A stretch of 64,000 nt of DNA from Methylocystis bryophila (GTDB lineage Bacteria > Pseudomonadota > Alphaproteobacteria > Rhizobiales > Beijerinckiaceae). The notes under the pieces are model-generated. The model saw only the letters and a program-made list of their open reading frames with translations. It did no database searches and was not told where the DNA came from. The DNA lies in contig NZ_AP027149.1 of NCBI RefSeq assembly GCF_027925445.1, positions 2,616,501 through 2,680,500 on the forward strand, in the 5' to 3' direction. The translations under genes and the position numbers were made by a program. Shown here in pieces: positions 8,837 through 17,592 of this stretch (position 1 is the first letter of the stretch; each line of letters opens with the position of its first letter).

Positions 8837-10921
8837 GTGACCGATCTCTCGCTCGTCTTCTCGCCGCTCGTCCCCTGGCCGGCCTTGGCGCTGCTGAGCC
8901 TCGTCGCGTTGGCGCTTCTTGCGTTCTCTCTCTACAAGGGACAGCGGCGGGCGCTCTGGCGCGCGCTGGCGCTCGCGCTCTTTTTCCTCGCGCTCGCCAA
9001 TCCGATGTTGCTCGAGGCGGAGCGAGAGAAGGAAAAGAGCGTCGTCGCCGTTGTGCTCGACGAGAGCGAAAGCCAGACGCTTGGCGGCCGCGCGCGGCAG
9101 GTCGACATGGCTCGCCGCGAGCTCGAGGCGGCGCTTTCTCGCTTTCCCGATCTCGAGCCGCGCTTCGTCACGGTTGGGACCGAGGCCGAAGGCACCAAGC
9201 TGTTCGCGGGCCTAGCCAAGGCGCTCGCGGACACGCCGCCCGAACGCGTCGGCGCCGCAATTCTCGTGACCGACGGCCTCGTCCACGATATCCCGGCAAA
9301 GCCCGAGGCGCTGGGCTTCAAGGCGCCGCTGCACGCGCTGATCACGGGACGCGCGGGAGAGCGCGACCGCAGGCTCGATCTCGTCGAGACGCCGCATTTT
9401 GGCGTCGTCGGCAAGGAGGTCGTCATGCGCTTGCGCGTCGTCGACAGCCCTGCGCAGACGGGCGTCGCCCAAGGCGGCGGGGCTGAGATCGTGGCCAAGC
9501 GCGACGGCGCGGTGATTGCGCGACGCCACGCGCGGCTTGGCGAAATCGTCGAAATACCCGTCGCGATCGAGCATGGCGGCCCCAATGTCGTCGAGCTCGA
9601 GACGCCTGCCGTCGACGGCGAGATCACTGACGTCGACAACCGCGGCGTCGTCGTCGTCGAAGGCGTGCGCGACCGGCTCAAGGTTTTGCTCGTCTCTGGC
9701 GAGCCGCATCAGGGCGAGCGCAGCTGGCGCAATCTTCTGCGCGCCGACGCCAATGTCGAGCTCGTGCACTTCACCATTCTGCGCCCGCCGGACAAGCTGA
9801 CTGGCGCGCCGCCCTCGGAGCTGTCGCTGATCGCCTTTCCGACCGCCGATCTTTTCGGGCGGCGGATCAAGGATTTCGATCTCATCATCTTCGATCGCTA
9901 TTCGAGCCAGACGCTGCTGCCGAGCCTCTATTTCGAGAACATCGCCAATTACGTCGAGGGCGGCGGCGCCTTCCTCGCGATGGTCGACGCCGATTACGCG
10001 ACGCTGCGGGGCCTTTATTACTCGCCGCTTACGTCTATTCTGCCGGCGCGGCCCGACGGGGAGGTCTATGAGCAGGCCTTTCGCCCTCATGTGGCGAAGG
10101 ACGGCGAGCGGCATCCCGTCACGCGCGGGCTCGAAGGCGCGAAATCGACGCCGCCGGCCTGGGGAGAATGGTTTCGTCAGGTCGACGCGACGCTCGTCAA
10201 GGGCCAGACGCTGCTTTCCGGCGCGAACGACAAGCCGCTGCTCGTGCTTTCGCGCGAGGGCAAGGGCCGCGTCGCCATGCTGCTCACCGACCAGCTATGG
10301 CTCTGGGCGCGCGGCTATGACGGCGGCGGTCCGCATGTCGACCTCACGCGCCGGCTCGCGCATTGGCTCTTGAAAGAGCCGGAGCTGGAAGAAGAGTCGC
10401 TGCGCGCGACGACCTCTGGGCGCGACATTATCGTCGAGCGCCAGAGCCTCAAGGACGCCCCGGAGCCGCTCATTGTCACCGCGCCCTCCGGCGAAAAAAG
10501 CGAGATCGCCTGGGCGCCCAAGGAACCCGGACTCTACCGCGCCGATATTTCCGGCGCGCAAATGGGGCTTTATCACTTCGACAGCGGCGGCCTGACGGCG
10601 CTCGCCAATGTGGGTCCGCAGAACCCCCGCGAATTCCGCGAGGTCGCCTCGACGGAAGAGAAGCTGCGCCCCCTCGCGGAGGCGACGGGCGGCACGGTGC
10701 GCCGCTTAGCGCCGGGCGGGGACGAGAGGATCGTGCTGCCAAGGCTCGTCGAGATGCGCGAATCGAGTCTTTACGGCGGCGCCGATTGGATCGGGGTCAA
10801 GCATGGCGCCGCGACCGCCCTGAAGGGGGTGAGAACCACGCCGCTCGCGCTCGGGCTGCCGGCGCTCTGCGCGCTCCTTGGCGCGGCGATCCTCGTCTGG
10901 ACGCTCGAAGGACGAAAGTGA
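8837..10921 (+). CDS. Membrane protein with vWA-like and glutamine amidotransferase-like domains
   Basis: Large membrane protein (about 694 aa from GTG 8837; an in-frame TTG at 8807 is an alternative). Two helices lie near the N-terminus (PWPALALLSLVALALLAFSL and an Ala/Leu-rich stretch ending ALANPML). A von Willebrand factor A-like region follows (VVLDESES, ILVTDGLVHD), and then a region like the class I glutamine amidotransferase fold (KVLLVSGEPHQGERSWRNLL, DLIIFDRYS, YVEGGGAFLAMV). A single helix lies near the C-terminus before LEGRK. In other alphaproteobacteria such proteins sit in BatA/MoxR-type clusters with a MoxR ATPase and DUF58 protein. Here none of those partners is adjacent. Function unknown; assignment is by domain resemblance. 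Confidence 0.8.
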   Translation: MTDLSLVFSPLVPWPALALLSLVALALLAFSLYKGQRRALWRALALALFFLALANPMLLEAEREKEKSVVAVVLDESESQTLGGRARQVDMARRELEAALSRFPDLEPRFVTVGTEAEGTKLFAGLAKALADTPPERVGAAILVTDGLVHDIPAKPEALGFKAPLHALITGRAGERDRRLDLVETPHFGVVGKEVVMRLRVVDSPAQTGVAQGGGAEIVAKRDGAVIARRHARLGEIVEIPVAIEHGGPNVVELETPAVDGEITDVDNRGVVVVEGVRDRLKVLLVSGEPHQGERSWRNLLRADANVELVHFTILRPPDKLTGAPPSELSLIAFPTADLFGRRIKDFDLIIFDRYSSQTLLPSLYFENIANYVEGGGAFLAMVDADYATLRGLYYSPLTSILPARPDGEVYEQAFRPHVAKDGERHPVTRGLEGAKSTPPAWGEWFRQVDATLVKGQTLLSGANDKPLLVLSREGKGRVAMLLTDQLWLWARGYDGGGPHVDLTRRLAHWLLKEPELEEESLRATTSGRDIIVERQSLKDAPEPLIVTAPSGEKSEIAWAPKEPGLYRADISGAQMGLYHFDSGGLTALANVGPQNPREFREVASTEEKLRPLAEATGGTVRRLAPGGDERIVLPRLVEMRESSLYGGADWIGVKHGAATALKGVRTTPLALGLPALCALLGAAILVWTLEGRK

Positions 10922-11116
10922 TTCGCGCGACCGGCGCTCGCGGCGATCGATTCGCTCAAACGCAAACCCTGTTTTGCAAAGGCGCGAGAAAAATATTTCG
11001 GCCCTGTTGATAGCCTGCATAGCTAGGGCAAGACGCTTCGCAGCCGACTCTTCGGTTGCGGGACGCGGCGCTTTCCGCCAATCTCGCCTCAGTCTCCGAC
11101 AGCCTCCGCGTCGCGT

Positions 11117-12655
<1,539 letters not shown>

Positions 12656-12702
12656 GGTCGAGCCGGCACTCGCGACCTCTCAGCCGAGTTGTTGGCGAGA
12701 CT

Positions 12703-12723
12703 CCCTCCCCGTTACGGGGAGGG
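12703..12723. terminator. GC-rich hairpin between convergent dnaB and secreted-protein genes
   Basis: Nine-base-pair stem (12703-12711 with 12715-12723) closed by a three-base loop, without a strong T-run on either strand. It lies between the dnaB stop and the end of the convergent small gene. It may be a bidirectional terminator or a palindromic repeat. Confidence 0.45.
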
Positions 12724-12740
12724 TAATTGCGCCAGATCGG

Positions 12741-13136
12741 CTACTTGCCGAAGATGCTCGCGCGCAGGATCATTTTCGTGCCTTCGCATTCGGCGTAGCC
12801 GACGAGCCCCTGCTGCTGCGACCCGGCGCCCGACGGCGGATGTCCGTTCCAGACGCAGCCCTTCTTGCCGTCCGAGCGATCGCTCATCGTGATCGTGTAA
12901 TTGCTGCCGGCCACCTCGCCGTCGACCTTATAGGTCAGCATCGAGCCGTTGTCGGACTGGATGTCCGCGGTTCCCTTGATCTTATTGCCTTCCCGCGTGA
13001 CGCTCCAATTGCCCTGGCCGCCCTTGACGCCGCCCAGGTTCTCTTCGGTCACGAGCCATTGTTCCGCGGCGAAGGCGAGGGTAGGGCCGCAGCAGATCAG
13101 CGCCGCGGTCGTTGCGGCGAAGGCGAGCTTTTTCAT
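12741..13136 (-). CDS. Small secreted protein of unknown family, copy 1
   Basis: A 131-aa exported protein. The signal peptide is MKKLAFAATTAALICCGPTL, ending in AFA-AEQ. The second of two ATGs (13136) is chosen because GGGAGGA lies six bases before it but directly abuts the first ATG (13142). The mature part is an all-beta-looking domain of about 105 aa with WLVTEEN, QGNWSVTREG, DNGSMLTYKVDG, and the signature KKGCVWNGHPP; a second Cys occurs in YAECEGTKM. It is a clear paralogue of the protein at 45891-46280: the same order of motifs, the same length and the same Cys pair. I know no function for this family. A stress-response or envelope role is only a guess. It is the last gene before the repeat-rich region and fluoride block on the same strand. 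Confidence 0.82.
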   Translation of the reverse strand: MKKLAFAATTAALICCGPTLAFAAEQWLVTEENLGGVKGGQGNWSVTREGNKIKGTADIQSDNGSMLTYKVDGEVAGSNYTITMSDRSDGKKGCVWNGHPPSGAGSQQQGLVGYAECEGTKMILRASIFGK

Positions 13137-13188
13137 TATCATTCCTCCCAGTGGAAGCGTTGGATTGATGTAGGATTTAGTTTCGCTA

Positions 13189-13232
13189 GATCACGCTGCG
13201 TTCAGGAGGAACCGCCTGAACGCAGCGTGATC
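13189..13232. repeat. Palindromic repeat, family A (perfect 18-bp arms)
   Basis: Two perfect 18-base arms (13189-13206 and 13215-13232, beginning GATCACGCTGCGTTC) flank an eight-base loop. This is the most complete copy of family A in the window; degenerate copies occur near 30244, 32699, 53991 and 59640. It is followed at once by families B and C. It lies in the upstream region of the secreted-protein gene. Confidence 0.85.
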
Positions 13233-13246
13233 GGTTCTAAAAGTTT

Positions 13247-13297
13247 AGAGCGCGATTTATGCGAAAAACCGGTTTCCACTTTTTCGCATCGCGCTCT
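13247..13297. repeat. Palindromic repeat, family B
   Basis: Outer arms AGAGCGCGAT (13247-13256) and ATCGCGCTCT (13288-13297) enclose inner arms GCGAAAAA and TTTTTCGC around a CCGGTTTCC core. The same unit recurs near 30300-30360, 54053-54106 and 59680-59740, with a partial copy near 61735. Confidence 0.85.
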
Positions 13298-13300
13298 AGA

Positions 13301-13351
13301 GCCTGTCACGGAAAAGTGCGAAGCGGTTTTTCCGGTCAGGACATGCTCTAA
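13301..13351. repeat. Palindromic repeat, family C
   Basis: Imperfect inverted repeat of the form TGTCACGGAAAAGTGCGAAG, then CGGTTTTTCCG and ACATGCTCTAA. It belongs to a widespread Rhizobiales intergenic type (GGAAAA..GGTTTTCC..CATGCTC). Other copies in the window are near 22415, 32717, 33271, 44060 and 57081. Confidence 0.85.
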
Positions 13352-13552
13352 GCTTTGGTCCGGAGCTTGGTTCCTTTCGATCGCATGATTTCACGCCATC
13401 CGAACGCGCTCTAAAGCTTGCCGTGGCGAGCGCGTCATGGGTCGTACCAAGGCATGCGGCGACCTGCGTTCGAGAGAGAGCAAGGGCTGCGCAAGCCTCG
13501 CGCGGGAGCACAGACTGCCCGCGCGGGTCGAGAGCAAGCGGAGGCTCTTTCC
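13352..13552. other. Intergenic stretch after the A-B-C repeat array
   Basis: About 200 bases follow the repeat array before the stop of the 148-aa membrane protein gene. A degenerate repeat tail (ending CGCTCTAAAG near 13414) continues the array. I see no gene or clear terminator. Confidence 0.5.
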
Positions 13553-13999
13553 TTACTGCAGGCTCAGCTGGAGCGAGGTGATCGCGCGGTCGAAACCGTC
13601 CGTGGGGAGATAGCAATAGGGATTGGTCGCGACCGGCGCGTCCTTGCACTGCCTGTGCTGGCCGACCCACTCGTAGCCGGCCTCCTTCATGCAAGCCGTG
13701 ATGGCCTTGTGCAGCACGGTCGGATCGGCGCCCAGCCGCGCCTCAGGATGCGACGACTCGCCCTGGAGCTCGCAGTCCGACGTCTGGAGCTGTTGCGCAT
13801 TATAGAAGGCCGTGGCGCTGCCATAGAGCAGGATTTGGAGAACGGCGAAGATGAAGATTCCGCCGGCGAGCGACGCGCCGGCCTGGCGCGCATTGGCGAG
13901 GAACTTAATGCCGAAAAAATAGAGCCCGCCGCCCGTCGTCAAAACAGCGCCCGCGGCGAGCAGCAGCGGCACAAGAAAAACAGCCATTTCCTGGTTCAT
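13553..13999 (-). CDS. Unassigned two-helix membrane protein controlled by a fluoride riboswitch
   Basis: A 148-aa protein that I cannot place in a family. Two strong membrane helices lie at about residues 6-31 and 41-66; the short loop between them has K32 and R38, so both ends probably face the periplasm. The C-terminal tail (67-148) has four cysteines (76, 103, 118, 129), including CMKEAGYEWVGQ, which suggests two disulfides outside the cytoplasm. ATG 13999 is preceded by GGGAGG at good spacing. A fluoride riboswitch ends 44 nt upstream, and crcB and the DUF190 gene lie immediately upstream on the same strand. I infer a role in fluoride tolerance, for example a channel accessory or sensor; no biochemical function is visible. 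Confidence 0.88.
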   Translation of the reverse strand: MNQEMAVFLVPLLLAAGAVLTTGGGLYFFGIKFLANARQAGASLAGGIFIFAVLQILLYGSATAFYNAQQLQTSDCELQGESSHPEARLGADPTVLHKAITACMKEAGYEWVGQHRQCKDAPVATNPYCYLPTDGFDRAITSLQLSLQ

Positions 14000-14043
14000 G
14001 GGTACACCCTCCCGTTAGCGGCGCAGGCGCGCCGCGGAACAAG

Positions 14044-14089
14044 CAGGAGTCATCAGCCTTTGCGGCGGTTTAGGGGGCACCCCATCCCC
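14044..14089 (-). ncRNA. Fluoride riboswitch 2 (crcB RNA motif)
   Basis: Read on the minus strand, the aptamer begins GGGGATGGGGTGCCCCC, runs through AAACCGCC and ends GGCTGATGACTCCTG. This matches the fluoride (crcB) riboswitch: first hairpin GGGG/CCCC, the ACCGCC-GGC helix, and the conserved UGAUGAC-UCCU tail. The hairpin loop GGGGU can pair with ACUCC of the tail to form the pseudoknot, with one G-U wobble. It ends 44 nt before the ATG of the 148-aa membrane protein, so it most likely controls that gene, probably at translation initiation since no intrinsic terminator is obvious between them. It starts 68 nt after the DUF190 stop. Confidence 0.93.
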
Positions 14090-14124
14090 TGGACGCGGCT
14101 AGAACCCGCAGTCCTTTAGCGTTG

Positions 14125-14153
14125 CCACTAAAGACAAGACGACGCCCCGTCAA
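14125..14153 (-). promoter_or_regulatory. Weak promoter candidate before fluoride riboswitch 2
   Basis: On the minus strand TTGACG (14148-14153) lies 17 bases before TAGTGG (14125-14130), only a few bases after the DUF190 stop. The -10 is poor. A CTTTAG/CTAAAG hairpin overlaps this area. The second riboswitch may therefore be reached either by its own promoter or by read-through from crcB. Confidence 0.3.
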
Positions 14154-14157
14154 GCCG

Positions 14158-14508
14158 TCATCTGGGCTCGTGCTTCACGTCCTTGCCGTAGAGCAGCACC
14201 TGCACCTTCTCCAGCGTGACGAGGCCGTGGTCCATCATCGGCTCGAGCGACGGCAGAAAGGCCCTGATCTTCTCCTCGTTGTCGACGATTTCGATAATAA
14301 GCGGCAGGTCCTCCGAGAGCCGAAGAATCTTCGTCGAGCGCAGCTTGCTCGAATGACCGTAGCCAATCGGCCCACGCAAGACGGTCGCCCCGGCGAGATG
14401 GAGCTCGCGCGCCTTCATCACGATCGCTTCGTAGAGGGGTCGGCCCTTGAACTTCGAGTCCTCGCCGATGAAGATGCGCAGCAATAGCGCGTCGCGCTCG
14501 ATTGTCAT
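14158..14508 (-). CDS. DUF190 protein, CrcB partner
   Basis: Small soluble protein (116 aa from ATG 14508; a GTG at 14514 overlapping the crcB stop as GTGA is equally possible). It shows DUF190 features: LLLRIFIGEDSKFKGRPLYE near the start, then LHLAGATVLRGPIGYG and LPLIIEIVD, and a PII-like alpha/beta pattern. DUF190 genes are often found next to crcB. Its role is not established; a PII-like regulatory function for the fluoride channel is a reasonable inference. Start and stop overlap or nearly touch crcB, so the pair is translationally coupled under the upstream fluoride riboswitch. Confidence 0.9.
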   Translation of the reverse strand: MTIERDALLLRIFIGEDSKFKGRPLYEAIVMKARELHLAGATVLRGPIGYGHSSKLRSTKILRLSEDLPLIIEIVDNEEKIRAFLPSLEPMMDHGLVTLEKVQVLLYGKDVKHEPR

Positions 14509-14510
14509 GC

Positions 14511-14921
14511 TCACGATCCCGGAAGTTGGTTGAGTTGTGCTGCGGCCAGGTGGCCGATCCAGACGGCGAGAAGACAAAAGCAAACGGAAATCCCGACATT
14601 GGCGAGCGCCAGCCCCATTTCGCCGTCGCGCGCGAGATTCAGCGTTTGCAGGCTGAATGAGGAGAAGGTGGTGAAGCCGCCGCACAGGCCCATCATCACG
14701 AATTGTCGAATTTCCGTGCCCACGAACATGCGGCCGTCCGGCCCCGTGAGCGTCGCGAAGAAGCCGATGACCAGGGAGCCGGAAACGTTGATCACGATCG
14801 TGCCCCAGGGAAAGGTTTCGCCAATGTGCGTGGCGACGAGGCCCGAGAGCGCATAGCGCGCGATCGTGCCGAGCGCGCCGCCAAACGCGACCATCAGATA
14901 TTTAGAGACTTCGCTGGTCAT
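14511..14921 (-). CDS. crcB: Fluoride ion channel/exporter CrcB (Fluc)
   Basis: A 136-aa inner-membrane protein that forms dual-topology dimers and lets F- leave the cytoplasm. Four helices and the family motifs are present: GGALGTIARY (14-23), FPWGTIVINVSGSLVIGF (about 38-55) with the conserved Asn, and the GxxGGxTTFSSFS motif as GLCGGFTTFSSFS at about 79-91. No residue of the signature appears to be missing. The ATG is at 14921. The gene is preceded by a fluoride riboswitch with its own sigma70-like promoter, and is coupled to the DUF190 gene. Confidence 0.97.
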   Translation of the reverse strand: MTSEVSKYLMVAFGGALGTIARYALSGLVATHIGETFPWGTIVINVSGSLVIGFFATLTGPDGRMFVGTEIRQFVMMGLCGGFTTFSSFSLQTLNLARDGEMGLALANVGISVCFCLLAVWIGHLAAAQLNQLPGS

Positions 14922-15002
14922 TGAAGGGTGAAGCTACGCAAGAGCCCAAACAGATGAAAGCGACTGCGCATCGACGATCTCCCACGCGCCCGCCAGGGGG
15001 TT

Positions 15003-15048
15003 GTAGGAGTCATCAGCCATCGCGGCGCTTTCGGGGGACTCCATCCCC
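15003..15048 (-). ncRNA. Fluoride riboswitch 1 (crcB RNA motif)
   Basis: On the minus strand the element starts GGGGATGGAGTCCCCC and ends GGCTGATGACTCCTAC. The hairpin loop GGAGU is fully complementary to ACUCC in the tail, giving the pseudoknot of the fluoride aptamer. The central segment reads AAGCGCC where the usual form is AACCGCC, a single departure. It lies 81 nt before the crcB ATG and about 15 nt after a good promoter, as expected for a leader RNA sensing fluoride. Confidence 0.95.
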
Positions 15049-15062
15049 ATTTCGGTGTCCGG

Positions 15063-15092
15063 ACATTAGAAGAAGGCAGAGCGCGCGGTCAA
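15063..15092 (-). promoter_or_regulatory. Sigma70-like promoter of the crcB leader
   Basis: On the minus strand TTGACC (15087-15092) is followed after 18 bases by TAATGT (15063-15068). Transcription from here would begin just before the fluoride riboswitch and cover the aptamer, crcB and the DUF190 gene. Confidence 0.65.
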
Positions 15093-15194
15093 TTTGCGGA
15101 GAATTCATATTTTCAGGAAAAGCTGCTATTTGTCTCGCGATATTTGATCCAGGTCTGCGGTCGTCGCCATAGCAAGGGCCACGGGGAGGCGTTC

Positions 15195-16619
15195 ATGCGC
15201 GTAAAATGGATTCAATGGCTTCTGGTCCTAGCCTTCGCGGCGCTCGGGGGATGCGGCGACCGCAAAGCGCAGGAAGAAGCGGAAGCCGCCGCCAGAGAAA
15301 AGGCGGCGCTCGAGATTGGCGTCGACGCTGTCATCTACGGCTTGCCGCTGGTGATCATGGACATCACGAAGGCCAAGTTAACCAATGTCGCGAAGCCACA
15401 AGGCTTCGCGGCGCCGGTCAATCAATTCGTCAACGCGCGAAGCTTCCCAGACGCCTCCTTCAAGGACGTCGTGCGTCCGAACGTCGACACGCTCTATTCC
15501 GCGGCCTTCCTCGATCTCTCCGCCGAGCCGATCGTGCTCTCGGCGCCCGACACGCATGGCCGCTACTATCTGATGCCGATTCTCGACGCCTGGACCAATA
15601 TCTTCGCCTCGCCCGGCAAGCGCACGACGGGGACGAAGGCCGGCCATTTCGCGATCACCGGCCCGGGCTGGCAGGGAACGCTGCCCAACGGCGTCACCGA
15701 GCTGAAATCCCCGACGAACATGGCCTGGATCATCGGCCGCACGCAGACGAACGGACCGGCTGACTACCCAGCCGTCCGCGCGATCCAGGACGGCTACAAG
15801 CTCACGCCGCTTTCGGCTTTCGGCAAGCGCTATGTCGCGCCGCAGGGCAAGGTCGATCCGAACGTCGACATGAAGACGCCGCCAGTCGAGCAACTGCAGA
15901 ACATGAGCGCAGAGGCGTTTTTCGACCGGCTCGCGATGTTGCTGCAAAGCAATCCGCCGCCCGCCTCCGAAGCGACGATCCTCACACAGCTGAAGGCGAT
16001 CGGGATCACACCGGGCGAAAAATTCGAGCTTCCCAAGCTCGACCCGGCAAAGGCGAGGGGCTTGGAAAAATCCGTGGCCGCCGCGCTCGAGAAGCTGCGG
16101 GCGGAGACGCGGAAGATTGGGGCGGGAGACAATGGCTGGCGCATCCCGCCGATGACTCTCGGCAACTTCGGCGATAACTATGCGCTGCGCGCCCAGGTGG
16201 CGCTGATTGGCCTCGGCGCTAATCTGCCGCAGGACGCAGTCTATCCGTCTGCCTTCGTCGACGCTGACGGCAAGCCATTCGACGGCGCCAATCGCTACGT
16301 GATCCACTTTGACAAAAGCGCGACGCCGCCAGTCGACGCCTTTTGGTCGATCACGCTTTATGGCGAGGACGGTTTCTTCGTCGCCAATCCGATCAACCGC
16401 TTTGCAATCAGCAGTTGGATGCCGCTCAAGAAAAACGCCGACGGGTCGGTCGATGTCTATGTGCAGCGCGCGTCGCCCGGCAAGGACAAGGAATCGAACT
16501 GGCTGCCCGCCGGGGAGAAGGCGTTCAACCTGACGCTGCGCATGTATTGGCCCAAGGAAAAGCCGCCGTCGATCCTCGATGGCAGCTGGAAACCGCCGGC
16601 GGTCAGGCAGGCGCCTTGA
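15195..16619 (+). CDS. DUF1254/DUF1214 lipoprotein
   Basis: Exported protein of 474 aa with DUF1254 followed by DUF1214. ATG 15195 has GGGGAGG at proper spacing. The N-terminus is a lipoprotein signal: WLLVLAFAALGGC with Cys in the lipobox at about residue 20, followed by a charged linker. DUF1254 (about 50-190) includes PNVDTLYSAAFLDLS and GRYYLMPILDAWTN. DUF1214 near the C-terminus includes DAFWSITLYGEDGFFVANPI and IDFD-like strands (VIHFDKS). Proteins of this type are common and of unknown function; a role at the cell surface is inferred. The gene is divergent from crcB and is terminated by a strong bidirectional hairpin. Confidence 0.9.
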   Translation: MRVKWIQWLLVLAFAALGGCGDRKAQEEAEAAAREKAALEIGVDAVIYGLPLVIMDITKAKLTNVAKPQGFAAPVNQFVNARSFPDASFKDVVRPNVDTLYSAAFLDLSAEPIVLSAPDTHGRYYLMPILDAWTNIFASPGKRTTGTKAGHFAITGPGWQGTLPNGVTELKSPTNMAWIIGRTQTNGPADYPAVRAIQDGYKLTPLSAFGKRYVAPQGKVDPNVDMKTPPVEQLQNMSAEAFFDRLAMLLQSNPPPASEATILTQLKAIGITPGEKFELPKLDPAKARGLEKSVAAALEKLRAETRKIGAGDNGWRIPPMTLGNFGDNYALRAQVALIGLGANLPQDAVYPSAFVDADGKPFDGANRYVIHFDKSATPPVDAFWSITLYGEDGFFVANPINRFAISSWMPLKKNADGSVDVYVQRASPGKDKESNWLPAGEKAFNLTLRMYWPKEKPPSILDGSWKPPAVRQAP

Positions 16620-16648
16620 TCCGCGCCAGACCGCGGGATGCCCCAATC

Positions 16649-16687
16649 AAAAAGCCCGGCTTCTCGCTCGAGAAGGCCGGGCTTTTT
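16649..16687. terminator. Bidirectional rho-independent terminator
   Basis: A strong hairpin with arms AAAAGCCCGGC.TTCTCG and CGAGAAGGCCGGGCTTTT flanks a very short loop, with A-rich and T-rich sides. It serves the convergent DUF1254 gene (plus strand) and the outer-membrane barrel gene (minus strand). Confidence 0.93.
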
Positions 16688-16728
16688 ATCTTCTTGAAGG
16701 CGCGGCTGCGAGCCGCGCCTGCGCGCGA

Positions 16729-17592
16729 TCAATAAGCGGCGATCACCGGGCTCTTGAAGAGAGCGGTCCAATCGAAGTGGTAGTTGACGCCGACGCGGGC
16801 GATGTTGAGGCTCGCGGTGCGATTGTAGCCCCAGCCCCAGTTCCAGCCGCCATTGTTGTTGTGGTTGCTGGTGAGCTCGACGTGCAGAACCTCGCCCTTC
16901 ACCGACCAGTTCGGCATGACCTTCCACTCGAGGCCGCCGCCCACGGTCCAGCCAGTGGCGGTTCCGCTGAAGCTGAAGGGGCTCGTTTCGCCATAGGCGA
17001 AACCGCCCGTGCCATAGGCGAGGATCGTCGGCGTGAGGAGCCAGCCGACGCGGCCGCGCACCGTGCCGAGCCAGCTCAGGCTAAGCTGCTTGTTGCCGTA
17101 CTGAGAAACGGGAACCAGAAGCCCGCCCGCCGGAGCGAAAGGCGAGGCATAGAGCGTGTAGTTCGAGCTGTTGGCGTTGCGGGTGCTGAGGCTCGTGCCC
17201 CCGAAGTCGCTCTCGTAACCGACGACGAGCGAGCGCGTGAGCTGCAGATTATAACCGTCGTGGAAGCCGCCGATCACGCCGCCCCCGCTGCGTCCGCTCT
17301 GGACGCCCGTGGGAAGGAAGAAGAGATTCGGGGAGCCGCCGCCATTTCCGAGGAAGGCGAACCTCGGATCCCAATAGGCCACCACCGGGCTGCCGCTGAA
17401 GGCGCCGCCATTGTTGTTGCCGTTGTCGAGCCAAATCCCGCCGATGTCGAGACCCAGATAGGCTCCCGTCCAAGTCGCCGGCGCCGGGGGCGGCTCGACG
17501 ATAGGCGCCTTACGGCTGGGCAAGTCGGCGGCGAAGGCCGAGCCGGTGGCGAGACCGAGCGCGAGCGCGCTGGCGAAAAGACCCTTTTTCAT
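16729..17592 (-). CDS. Outer-membrane beta-barrel protein (Omp25/RopB-like)
   Basis: A 287-aa exported protein. The signal peptide MKKGLFASALALGLATGSAF is cleaved at AFA-ADLP, and is followed by the Pro-rich linker APIVEPPPAPATWTGAYLG, typical of Rhizobiales Omp25/Omp31-type 8-stranded porin-family barrels. Repeated Gly/aromatic strands (VGYESDFGG, RGRVGWLLTPTILAYGTGGFAYGE) run to the terminal YHFDW. An outer-membrane structural role is inferred. ATG 17592 has GAGGAG in front; longer upstream starts are not needed. The gene is followed by the bidirectional terminator. Confidence 0.88.
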   Translation of the reverse strand: MKKGLFASALALGLATGSAFAADLPSRKAPIVEPPPAPATWTGAYLGLDIGGIWLDNGNNNGGAFSGSPVVAYWDPRFAFLGNGGGSPNLFFLPTGVQSGRSGGGVIGGFHDGYNLQLTRSLVVGYESDFGGTSLSTRNANSSNYTLYASPFAPAGGLLVPVSQYGNKQLSLSWLGTVRGRVGWLLTPTILAYGTGGFAYGETSPFSFSGTATGWTVGGGLEWKVMPNWSVKGEVLHVELTSNHNNNGGWNWGWGYNRTASLNIARVGVNYHFDWTALFKSPVIAAY

